64,000 nucleotides of DNA. Source: Bombus terrestris (lineage: Eukaryota; Arthropoda; Insecta; Hymenoptera; Apidae). A program made the position numbers and the translations under genes. Under the pieces are notes generated by a model. It made no database searches. It saw only the letters and a program-made list of their open reading frames with translations, and was not told where the DNA came from. Where the stretch lies: the NCBI RefSeq assembly GCF_910591885.1, contig NC_063274.1, positions 10,865,164 to 10,929,163 on the forward strand, in the 5' to 3' direction. Shown here piece by piece: positions 29,101 through 38,000 of this stretch. How positions within the stretch are numbered: position 1 is the first letter of the stretch; each line of letters starts with the position of its first letter.

Positions 29101-31533
29101 ACTTAATTAATGAAAGCGTGCGCGAGAAGCATCGACAAAGTCGTCTTTGTCGAGAAGTTCGCGGCACTGGGTCAATACAGACCGCCGCGCCGACCGACCG
29201 TTTCGATTAATCGCGCCCCCTACTCATTGATCTGCTTCGACCCGTCGATCGGGTATCAGGTCAGGCAAAGGAATCTATTACGATTCCAAATTCGATTGAG
29301 TCCGGAGAGCTCGCGATTAGAGAAGTTGACAGTGATTTGTCGAGCGAGTCGATTACATTCCTGGGTGAATTAATTCGCGAGTTACGTGGAACTGGTTTGT
29401 TAGCAGTTACGAGCACGTGCACGGTTATTTAGATGGCGGTTTTTTAAGCCGAGACAGACTAACTAGGAAGGATGACTAAGTTATTAGACCGACTGTTTTT
29501 TACACTGAAACGAGATGAACATGGGACTCACTGTTCTCGTGCAGCAGTTATTACGTACATGGAACGCATTAGTCTCTTAGAGAAATGCTTGCCAACGTTA
29601 TATTGTAGAAAAATCGTATATATATTTTTCAAAACCGATAATAAAAGAAATTAAATTTATTTGAATTTAGGAAATTTTATATAAATAGAATTATATATTT
29701 GATATAATATATTACAACCTGTTCTATTTACAGAAGTATAATTCAAAATAATATTACAAGTTCAAATTATTAGTTTTTTAAACGTCCATATTCCTTCGCG
29801 AACACATATATACCATATGTACCTTTATCTGTACTTCTTTATCTAATATAAGCTCCTTTTAGTTTTATTTAATCTATTATCGACTGCACAGATTGTTTTT
29901 TCAAATATTTATCTAACATAACTGTCTAATATTAGAAAAGCAGTTTTCCATGTTGCTTTTTCAGTATATCCCCTATTAATCTCTAAATCCAATTAACGCA
30001 ACCACGGAGCAAAGTTCACAAAGGTTATTTCCTTAGGCATCAAAGAATAAGGACAAAAATATTCGAGCTCAGTCGCGCCATCTTCACCGATCTATCACGA
30101 CGAGGTTATCATTGACCCTTGAAAATAAATGAGTACCCAAATAAGCCTGTTTATCTGCTCCCATAAATAGAAAGTAGCAGGATCCGATAAGTCGGAAGGA
30201 AACGTAGTTACGTACTTCCAGACTCAGAAGCACAGATCGATCTTTCGTTTTCTCGTCGGTTTTATCTCGTTAATCTAATTAACTGTTACCGCGTAAATTA
30301 ACAACAAGCCGTCTTTAAATGAAACGTTAAAGGAATTGCGCGTCTAGCCGCTAAAACGTTCGCTACGAATTTTAATAATTGATAGTGAACTCAGGGTTGT
30401 GCGTCCATGTCGTAACGCATCTTGGCACGTATCGTCGTACACACAGCGAACGCGTCGGCAGGGTGATTCATGGTCACGGTGAAATCATGAATAATCACTG
30501 GACAATATCGTGGGTAACACGCGTATACGGGAGCATTATTCTACTCTACAGATATTCAGAGCAAAACTGATTACGCTCGGTAAAATTATGATGCCCGCGT
30601 TTAGTTCCACGCGGCGATTGTATAATATGTTACAGGGAAAATGCTGGATTATTAAGCGTTGCGCGGTAAAAAGGTAGCTCAGGGGATACGGGAATTCGTG
30701 TTCGAACGACGGCTGTTGCAGTTTTTATAAAACACACACAGTGATTCCAATTACGGACCACGAAACACGAAATTAGTCGTCTATTAAAAATATATCACAC
30801 TATCGGTGAAAGACGTGTAGAGGATAATTACAATGTTAAAAAAAATGAAAGAAGAGGAAGGGGAAAAAGATAATAATAACAATACAGCACCGTTGGTTGT
30901 AATAAGGTTCGTTCGCTTAATTAATATGAAAACTATCGAACGGAACAGATTCCCGGTATTAACGGTACAAACGGCGGGACACGCTCCACGAGTTTCTCTC
31001 TGGCAAACTGTCGGAATTAATTGGAAAAATGCAGCGATCAATCGAGCGTAGGTAATTTAACGCAGGTACCGGTACGTGTAATGACTCGTCCACATCCGTT
31101 TATGCCCAAAACACAGTTATCTGTACTCGATTAATTGAGCAAACACGGAAGTGCTCGAAGAATCGGATGAAAGGAAACAATCGGAAGTACAGTCAATACC
31201 GTATAAACACTTTATCATCGAAGCACGAATGATCAGTAGCTGCAATTCGAAAAGAACGTGGACACGTAACACTAATCTCTCGATGAATTGACAGACATCG
31301 AGGCAATTTTTCATATAATTGAGGCAACACAGTGTATACGAAATCAAAGGTATCGCATGAAACACGTTATAGAATGCATAAACGGGAAAAGAAGCAAGGA
31401 AAAGCAAAGTCTGGTACGGTGACACCCACCTTGCCAGTGGACCACTCCTCTTCGCTCGTTGACCCAAAATCTTCTCGACCACGGTGACATTTCCGCTTCT
31501 CGCTGCCTCCAGCAGCTCCTGGTCCTTCCCCAT
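1440..31533 (-). CDS. ANKS1-family ankyrin/SAM/PTB adaptor, N-terminal ten exons (gene continues off the left edge)
   Basis: Ten exons join in one frame (31533..31430, 19244..19164, 18711..18555, 17662..17517, 17216..17094, 9260..9034, 8321..8105, 5310..5092, 4297..4021, 2123..1440), 745 codons, with GT/AG borders and matching phases throughout. The first residues, MGKDQELLEAARSGNV, are the typical ANKS1 start. About six ankyrin repeats follow (residues about 42 to 265), with signature stretches such as GYSALHHAALNGHK, SSPLHLAAWAGDAEIVRL, NETALHCAAQYGHTEVV, HTPLHLASRNGH and GTAMHEAALCGK. A long polar linker (about 280 to 745) has tyrosine motifs PYENV and IYENR and a PTPPKKPPRR stretch. The family (vertebrate ANKS1A/Odin and ANKS1B; fly homologue probably CG4393) ends in two SAM domains and a PTB domain and acts as a cytoplasmic adaptor in receptor tyrosine kinase signalling. 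Those domains are absent here and should lie left of base 1. Caskin is related in the repeats, but the start and the repeat order fit ANKS1 better. Confidence 0.95.
2124..4020 (-). other. ANKS1 intron 9
   Basis: AT-rich throughout, with T-rich and A-rich runs. I see no exon, repeat or regulatory signal beyond the splice sites. Confidence 0.8.
4021..4297 (-). CDS. ANKS1 exon 9 (linker)
   Basis: Encodes RGSDNGLYQTPPVPRGTMEG, then a serine-rich run (QLSVSSSSSVGGPSPRDRR) and ends NSKVS at a strong GTAAGA donor. The acceptor follows GGTTGCGCAG. It is low-complexity disordered linker; the start (phase 2) and end (phase 0) fit its neighbours. Confidence 0.82.
4298..5091 (-). other. ANKS1 intron 8
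   Basis: AT-rich; nothing recognisable. A 173-codon plus-strand frame (4827-5348) overlaps exon 8 and is its antisense shadow. Confidence 0.8.
5092..5310 (-). CDS. ANKS1 exon 8 (linker)
   Basis: Encodes an acidic, serine/threonine-rich linker starting FENEEYGEPVNGVRR and containing SVFDSVFMSMSDTLNSINTL. The acceptor is AAATTTCAG with a weak pyrimidine tract, and the donor is GTAATG. It is supported mainly by reading phase and position, since the linker has no strong family motif. Confidence 0.78.
5311..8104 (-). other. ANKS1 intron 7
   Basis: The ends are AT-rich; the middle (6050-7250) is a GC- and pyrimidine-rich block with a (GA)n array and a CT-rich tract (6845-7010). No coding sequence recognised. 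Confidence 0.75.
6671..6705. repeat. (GA)n microsatellite
   Basis: Interrupted GAGAGAGG followed by an uninterrupted GA run, within a purine/pyrimidine-skewed part of ANKS1 intron 7. It is a possible GAGA-factor target by sequence. Confidence 0.9.
8105..8321 (-). CDS. ANKS1 exon 7 (linker with PYENV motif)
   Basis: Polar linker beginning RHRSSSGVESDADSENLPP and containing SPYENVRPGDD, which sits where vertebrate ANKS1A has its PYE motif. The acceptor is GGGAACAG and the donor GTGAGT. The phase fits on both sides. The serine-rich and acidic composition suggests a disordered region. Confidence 0.87.
8322..9033 (-). other. ANKS1 intron 6
   Basis: AT-rich. It holds an unexplained 133-codon plus-strand open frame (8384-8785) directly followed by the 13-bp hairpin. 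Confidence 0.75.
8785..8818. repeat. Perfect 13-bp inverted repeat (hairpin)
   Basis: ACAAGATTTAACG (8785-8797) and its exact reverse complement CGTTAAATCTTGT (8806-8818) flank an 8-base loop. It lies in the ANKS1 intron between exons 6 and 7. It is too short for a typical microRNA precursor. Confidence 0.85.
9034..9260 (-). CDS. ANKS1 exon 6 (last ankyrin repeats)
   Basis: Encodes AVVEVLLAAGVDVNTRTSAG and TAMHEAALCGKMEVVRALLD, the final repeats, then a helix with QFPPHVTQDITAVIK that matches the family's C-terminal cap. The acceptor is GTTTTCAG. The donor GTGCGT at 9033 is chosen because it gives the phase (1) needed by exon 7. Confidence 0.92.
14429..14448. repeat. (TA)n microsatellite
   Basis: About ten uninterrupted TA units in ANKS1 intron 5. 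Confidence 0.9.
14517..14702. repeat. Diverged tandem duplication, about 108-bp period
   Basis: The stretch 14517-14594 (AGCAGATAATAATTTGTTCA ... TCAATGACCTATTTGTATT) recurs at 14624-14702 (AGCAGATAACAATTTGTTTA ... TCAATGACCTATCTGTATT). Ends are well kept and the middle is diverged. It lies in the 7.8-kb ANKS1 intron. Confidence 0.8.
17094..17216 (-). CDS. ANKS1 exon 5 (ankyrin repeats 4-5)
   Basis: Encodes RLETVQLLVSTYPELIVPL, then a serine-rich insertion (RNSSSSVIFP), then HTPLHLASRNGHR. The acceptor is TTTTATAG and the donor GTGAGT. Compared with vertebrate ANKS1, the loop between the repeats is longer by several residues. Confidence 0.92.
17517..17662 (-). CDS. ANKS1 exon 4 (ankyrin repeats 3-4)
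   Basis: Encodes TKDNETALHCAAQYGHTEVV followed by AQLLQYGCDPSIRNSRGESA and LDLAAQYGR, i.e. one full repeat and the start of the next. The acceptor is CGCAG and the donor is GTAAAT, phase 0 in and 2 out. The longer open frames overlapping this exon are in the wrong frame. Confidence 0.93.
17663..18554 (-). other. ANKS1 intron 3
   Basis: AT-rich; I see nothing in it beyond splice signals. Confidence 0.8.
18555..18711 (-). CDS. ANKS1 exon 3 (ankyrin repeats 1-2)
   Basis: Encodes EVVKLLLQYEASTNVVDAKG followed by SSPLHLAAWAGDAEIVRLILTQGPS. The donor GTCAGT at 18554 is preferred over an upstream GTAAAT because it gives the same spacing as vertebrate ANKS1 between GPS and NDNET. The exon ends in phase 0. 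Confidence 0.92.
18712..19163 (-). other. ANKS1 intron 2
   Basis: AT-rich; contains only the possible Tc1-like end fragment near 18850. Confidence 0.75.
18850..18890. mobile_element. Possible Tc1-like end fragment
   Basis: CAGTCAAAAGTTTGGAATCA resembles the terminal repeats of some Tc1-like elements. It is in ANKS1 intron 2, with no inverted partner seen. Weakly supported. Confidence 0.22.
19164..19244 (-). CDS. ANKS1 exon 2 (first ankyrin repeat)
   Basis: This 81-bp exon encodes GANVQDASGYSALHHAALNGH, a classic first half of an ankyrin repeat. The acceptor follows TTTATTTACAG and the donor is GTATGT. Both phases (2 in, 2 out) match exons 1 and 3. It was found by reading the minus strand for ankyrin consensus. 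Confidence 0.92.
23041..23400. promoter_or_regulatory. Candidate enhancer island in ANKS1 intron 1
   Basis: A CpG-rich island in an AT-rich intron. It holds two identical copies of CGTCATTAAGC (23262-23272 and 23280-23290), spaced 18 bp apart and each with a homeodomain-type ATTA core. Open frames here are short and resemble nothing. Function is inferred. Confidence 0.35.
26873..26892. repeat. (GAAA)n microsatellite
   Basis: Five GAAA units at the core of a purine-rich stretch in ANKS1 intron 1. Confidence 0.85.
28150..28440. promoter_or_regulatory. Candidate enhancer island in ANKS1 intron 1
   Basis: A compact GC-rich stretch with sharp AT-rich left flank, holding GATA-like (CTTTATCAG), CRE-like (GATGACGTTA) and homeodomain-like (GTGATTAAAATTATT) patterns. 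No coding signal. Function is inferred. Confidence 0.3.
31430..31533 (-). CDS. ANKS1 exon 1 (start codon)
   Basis: The ATG at 31533 opens MGKDQELLEAARSGNVTVV, the conserved family start, followed by a short basic stretch. The exon ends in phase 2 at a GTGGGT donor. It holds the N-terminal capping helix that precedes the first full ankyrin repeat. It sits at the edge of the 382-bp spacer shared with the divergent TM7SF3 gene. Confidence 0.93.
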
Positions 31534-31915
31534 GGTCCATTTACACTGTAATCAAAGTCTGGTGTTCACTTGCACACTTGTCAATTTCTGTTTTTACTAT
31601 GATTACTCGCGTTTCATTGATCCAGCGTGGCCATCTTGGGCCGACTGCGTCGCCACCTTGCGGTCACTTCGCGAAATAACCACGACACACGGTAGCGCGA
31701 CAGAGAAGAGAATACTCGGGCAGACTATGATTGGCTATTCGAGAGCAAGACAGAACGACGGTAGCCGAGACTCGAAGTATACCGTGCTCAGGCATGTAGC
31801 CGACTGTCAAGTACCAGCTGTTGCGCCGTACTGATTTTCCGTGGCTTCACGCCGACTCGGCTTTGCGGCAATTTAATCGAATAAGTGTGTCACGCGGCTC
31901 GTAACTCTGATCGAC
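31534..31915. promoter_or_regulatory. Shared divergent promoter region of ANKS1 and TM7SF3
   Basis: Only 382 bp separate the two start codons, which point away from each other. The stretch is CpG-richer than the flanking introns. It holds an inverted CCAAT box (GATTGGCT, 31729-31736) and a YY1/Pho-like site (GCCATCTTG, 31630-31638; AAGATGGC on the minus strand) about 100 bp upstream of the ANKS1 ATG. I see no clear TATA box. The motifs are seen; their use is inferred. Confidence 0.75.
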
Positions 31916-32012
31916 ATGAACCGCACTTTTGTCGGAGAGCTGTTAATCTTTCTGTTACTCGCCATTGGCAGCTTAGCTAGGGAAAAATCATCAGATACAC
32001 TATCTCTCACTG
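31916..32012 (+). CDS. TM7SF3: TM7SF3 exon 1 (signal peptide)
   Basis: The ATG at 31916 opens MNRTFVGELLIFLLLAIGSL, a standard signal peptide with a likely cleavage near residues 20-22. It is the first ATG with such a segment and is preceded by in-frame stops. The donor is GTAAGC, phase 1. Confidence 0.88.
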
Positions 32013-35000
32013 GTAAGCACACATAACCTCAAAGTACAATAGCGCGTCCTGATGATCTTTTTCGTACGTAATTCTTTAGCTGGCTGAAAACTTTCATCGT
32101 TAAACGCTGTTACAACGATTTCAAACATGAAACGAGTTAATTTCGTCGATCGTGTTTATGTTCTTCGGTAGACATGATATTTAGAGATAAAGGAATTTTA
32201 GATTGTTTTCATACAGCATAACCTTTTATGTTGATGTAAATACGGGGTTATTAATAATACTTATCTGAAATATTAAATTTTTTGTTGTCGGGGGGAGATA
32301 CGAAACTATAATGGAATAAGTTAAGTTAGTTAAAAAGTATGTTGTGTGTATGGATTAAATTGTTAAAGATTGTTTTTTTAATTGTATTTTCTATTTATTG
32401 TGTAAAATTATTTAAATAGAACAATAAGATAGAACAATATATGAATAATATGAAATGTAAAGTAAGATAAAAGAGTTGAAGTAAGAAAGAAGAATGAAAG
32501 TGAGATTTTAATAAAAGTATTTTTACTTGAAGATATCTTTTTACATCATCATGTTTATTTTTAAATGTAGCTGAATATTTTAGATATATTTATCATCTTT
32601 CATCAGTACAATGTGATAAGAAATTAAATATACTTATATCTAGAAAGTGATAAATATAGTTGTACTTAGAGATAATAAAATCATCATAGTTTTTGAAAAA
32701 ACATTTGCTTAATAATCAAACATACACACACACCTATATATATCGAATGAGTAACAAACTTATTTAGCATTTATATGAAATTGTACTAATTTCACTAATA
32801 GATATACACAAAAGTGTTTGTCATCCCAATTCCTTTCTGATATAAGTCAAACACATAAGAATATCAAAACTATTGCAAGAGAAATGAGCTTTTATTTATC
32901 ATATGTTGCAATAAAATCTAAATCAGAATAATATTATAATTTGTTTCTCTTGGAAATAGGATTCTATAGAATTGTTTCAACGTAACATAACAAATCACTG
33001 CTACGAAGAACTAGTAGAGAAATGTAAATATAATGTATGATACATTTTACAGATGGAAGTGTATTACAGGTGAATTTAACTAATCTTCATGATTCTGTGC
33101 CATACATGAGACAAGTATCTATCAAAGCCACTAGCAATGCAACATTTAATATAAACAACATTTCCTCCAGTGCTTCTTTCATTATCTTTCAAATTCATAC
33201 CTACCAACATAATGTCACGCTGTCTTATGATAAAGATTATCTTAATAAAATTTCAAATAAAAGCGTATTTGGATCAAACATTGGCCTTTTCTCTAGGCTA
33301 TCCGAGAACATAGTAACGCAACTATTCGTGAAAAACGATAATGTCCACGACGTTAATGGTCTACTCGCTGTTGTTGCTTACCACAATAAAGGTGAGTACC
33401 ATCGCTTGTAACGCATAAACTTGTCGGTAAGAATTATTGTTCTATTGTTTCCTATATTACAAATCTTTTAAGCTTAGCATACGCAATATTCATTGTTACG
33501 CAAATCAAATTTCAAGTATTAGGTTGTTCCAAAGGTTTCTTTCGTTTTATAAGGAAATAATAGATATAGTAGTAAAACAAAATGGGTCATATATAATTCA
33601 ATAAAATTACATAAAATTAAAAATATTGTGCGTCAATTATTTCCTTATAAAACGAAATAAACTTTTGGGGCAATCTAATATACATTTATAACATAAAACT
33701 GAACGAGAATCGATAATACATAGTAGGGATCATGTTATAAACTACTGGTTCAGGTATAACACTGCAAACTCAACGTTTCAAGCAATATAAAACGATATAC
33801 AGGGTGGCCAATTTACTATTGTCGTAACATTAAAACACCTTTACCTAAAAATATTTGTATAAAATATTAAAAATTAATTCAACAAATTTTAAAGGAAGAA
33901 AAATTTCAATATTTATTAATAAAGACATTTTTCAAAAGAAACGTCAATTCTGCTTTAAAATTCTTTTATACTCTCGCTACATGCCTGATTATTAATCCTA
34001 TTTTACAAGATATCCAAATAATAACATTTGTTAATCCTTGTATGTTATATTTATAACTCCATTTACCCTTCCGAATTCCATGTAAATATATTTTAAAATC
34101 TGCTTTTGTCGAAATACCGACCTGTCGATGTCCTATGACCCTTATTGTTAGCATCATACACATTACTTTCTTCACGAGTGGTCACAATTCGCACATCATC
34201 AGTACGTGCACCATACTGGTGCGATACAAAGAGATTAAAAATGGCTTTCAATGGCTCTACACTCCTTAGTCCTCGTACTCGTCTATAGAGCATCACGCCA
34301 CAAAGAAAAGAACGTATTCGATAAAAGCGGCCCTCACACCACGCGTTATTTTATCCTGATGTACTTGATATCCTATGTAGTACAGTTGTATTAAGTAGAT
34401 TCCAATTTGGTATTTTCTTTTTATTAATAATTGACTACTTTGTGATATTTTCGTGTTCCAGCGTTTAATATTATACGGGCTGTAAAATGTAACCTGATTT
34501 TATAATATTATCTGATATTTTTCTCGTAGCCAATGTATAAAGAAATTTCTCTCATGAAATTCCTATAGGTTTACTTGCATAATATGATGAAATGATATTC
34601 ACCTTATTAAAAAAGATCGGATTATAACATGTGAGAACACCTGTGTAATCTTTGTTCCTCCTTAACACCTCCACACGAATTGAAAATTATATGCGAGACC
34701 CAGATACTACAAATAACATAGTACGTATTAATAGAAATAATGTTTCTTCGTATATCGAAGATAAAATACTTTAGTAAAATTAAGTGGCATCTAAGGAAAA
34801 TTAATATATTAAATATATGAATATAAAGCATATTTATCTTCATAGACTTTACATACACAAAAATTAAAAGATGTAATTAGAATCGTTAAAACCAGATGCA
34901 CCGATTTTTCCTTCACTTAAAACATTTTGAACACCATTTCCAGCAACTCCAACTATCTGTTCTAATATGATCTAAAGTTGGTGGAACGTATTTCCTGCAA

Positions 35001-38000
35001 TCGCGACCTCTAAAGTGATGATAGTTAACGGCCCAGCCTGTATATCGTCGTCTGTTCCGTTTCGCATACAGACACGAAGCGGGTTCGATAATAAATTTCC
35101 CATTGCAAAGAACGATCAATCCTGTCCATCAGTTCATTGTTCTCTCCGCAGCACCCATACCGGGTGGATGCAACTTGGAATTCAATACAGAGATCGCGCC
35201 GTACGCGAAAGTGCAGATACTCGACGCGATGGTGATCGTCGACTTCCAACCCGCCTCGGTACCGTGGAACGACAGCGTAAAGCTCACTTGCGAAAAAAAC
35301 CCTGTGAAAGTCGAGATGTATCAGATATTCCTGAATGAGCAGGACTTCAGTATCAATAGTTATTTCGTGGCTATCACAAGCATGCTGACTGTTACGGATA
35401 TCAAGAATAACGGAGTAAAGGTACTTACTGGAAGATTTTCAACTTCTATTCAGTGATTTATTTATTATATTGCATATATTTCTGAGACTGCAAATATGGA
35501 AGAGTTGTTCGATTTGATTCTAGGGTTTGGTTATATTGTATTGATGGAATAAATAATATTTAATCAGGAATAAATTATGTTTAAGTTGTAATCAGACTGG
35601 AAATTAATTCTATATAGCATATTCGATATTATCAATGGTGTCAAGGATTTATTTATTGCCTAAATTTTTGTGACCTACATATGAAAGTTAGTTTTTAGAA
35701 ATCTCTTTTTGATTCTTATTTTTTCAATGTTTCCTTTTTATTCATTCTTTAATTTATTCATAGAGGAAAGTTCAGTGATGTACTTGTCTTCTAAGAGGAT
35801 AATGTCGGTTAGCTGCATAAAAATTATGTGCGTGAAGAATCTGGACCTTTTTATGATTAACGACACAGCAACAGCAAAAATTCATGCCCAGCTGCCAATT
35901 TAGCAATCAGACTAATTCATTCGGTTGCTGTAATATGTTTGAGCGAAATTTACTTTCAAAACTTCGAAAACGTGTTTATTCCACTGGTCGAATTGTGAAT
36001 AATTGCCATTTTGAATACTAGATTAGGAAGAAAAATAATTTTTCCTTCGATAAACAATATTCAATCAATGAAATTGTCTGATTTTTAATCAATCAATGCT
36101 TCAATTCTAAAACATTCACTTAAAAAGTATTCGTTTTGATTAACTGAACACTTCAATTTTTAACAATTACTTTAACTATCCACACAAACCATGTACGCAA
36201 AAGTTAGTCGATTTAAAGGACAAAATACAATTAATGGTTCAAAATAGTTTTATTAAATCGTTAAACAGAATTATACAATTTTATTATAATACTGTTGTAA
36301 TTACACTTACAAATAAAGTATACTTTTGATTAATCATTAATTAGTTGATTAATCCAGCATTGTATGCCAAAAGTAACAATGAAACATGATATTAAATTAT
36401 TATTATTGATAACAATTTCATGTACATAATTAATCAAACGTGCACTCACGTAATATATTCAAACATTTTCAGATATCAAATGAATGCATGTAAATCGAGG
36501 CTTACAATTCTAATGTGAAAAAAATTTTGTCCAATAGGTAGCGAATCCGGTGATCTTCTCTCCGATGAGGCGAATGTTCAGCGCGTACACCGGAGTTGGC
36601 TCCATTTACGTCGCACTGGCTACTTACGGAAACTATTCTGCGGCCTACGTGCCATCATTTTCATACGCCTGTCATCCCACAATCGATCCGGCCTCCTGTG
36701 ACGTTTTACGTACATGTTTTATTACGCATACAAAAATCACATGAATAAAACATGATAAGTCCATCTTTTAATATTACTGTCACTTGGTGCCTAAAAAGGT
36801 GTATTTTGTAATTAATCAAATAGTAGTTTTACGAAGAAGAGCGTTTAACTTGTCATGTTTTCTTTTGTGCTTTTCACATATAAAAATTATTATTGGTATC
36901 GCGAGAAATAATCATTATATTTGATGCTTTCTTTCAGCCAATTTACTTTCTAAGATCATCTGCGCTTTCTGTTTCTTCGTTGGATTATTATCAATATGCT
37001 TTGGGCACCATCAACTTAAAGTCGATATGACACTGCCGGTATTTTTCACTGGAACCGTGATCGGTTACGCTGCAGTAGGTATGTATTAACAATAACATAA
37101 TATATCATTCGACTTTCCCTCGAACTCCTGCTTTCTATTTTCCAACGATTAGTAAATGATATTATTAATTTTGTTTGATGAAAACTTTGCAGAACTACCA
37201 TGTTAATAATTGTCCATACATCGCTTCACAAAGTAATAAAGATCTTAAAAAATTCAGCAAAAGATGACAATAAAAAGTATCAGGATTATAAACAATATTA
37301 GTTACACATCTACTATATTTTTATGTTGATTAAGTACAGGGGAAACTAAAAATAACAGGTCGTCAGAAATGACGAAAGTATAAGGTTTCTCTCTTATTAA
37401 ATTTACGTAACGAAATTCCTTTGTCTACAATCCGATTCTACGATACAGAGAATTGCATTCTACAATAATCAATTTCCAAACGTAACAAGTTCATCTAATA
37501 ATATAACGATCGTATCCCGTTTGTTGCAGGGGATATTTTAATCGCCATGGGAATAGGCCTGTGTTTCACGATATTCTGGTTGGCGTGCCAGTCGTACTTC
37601 TCAATTATCTTTAGCGGGATAATGTTTAACATGACGCTGGGCTTCCTCTTCGCGTGTGTCACTTACTTTCTGTCCCCGGGTACGGAAGAGGCTCCCGGAA
37701 ATCCATTTCCAAACGAAAGGCCGGTAAACGTATCCGGAAATAAATGCCATATTCGTGCACGCCGTTCGAGGAAAGATCACAAGGAGTTGTAGTAAATTAT
37801 AGGAAAATAATGAATCGCCGGCTTAAAAGCGGGCGAGAGGAGTAACGCGAAAAGAAAAGGGGGTGAGAGACAGAAAGAGAGATGGGGAGAGAGAGAGAGA
37901 AAGGGAAAGCTCACCGCCCCCGAAGTTAGTTGGAGTTTGGCGAAGGGATGAAGCACAGTCAGAGAGTCCCCCTGTAGCTTTTATCAATGTTGTTCGCTCA

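Larger units (their letters stand above)
19245..31429 (-). other. ANKS1 intron 1 (12.2 kb)
   Basis: The largest intron in the window. GC-rich islands stand at about 20040-20750, 22980-24050, 24600-25210, 27180-27800 and 28150-29450, separated by AT-rich DNA. No nested gene recognised; open frames up to 184 codons (26615-27482) are low-complexity. A large first intron of this kind commonly carries control elements. Confidence 0.7.

Noticed and set aside
34622..35119. Minus-strand frames within TM7SF3 intron 2
   Set aside because: AT-rich chance frames with no domain.
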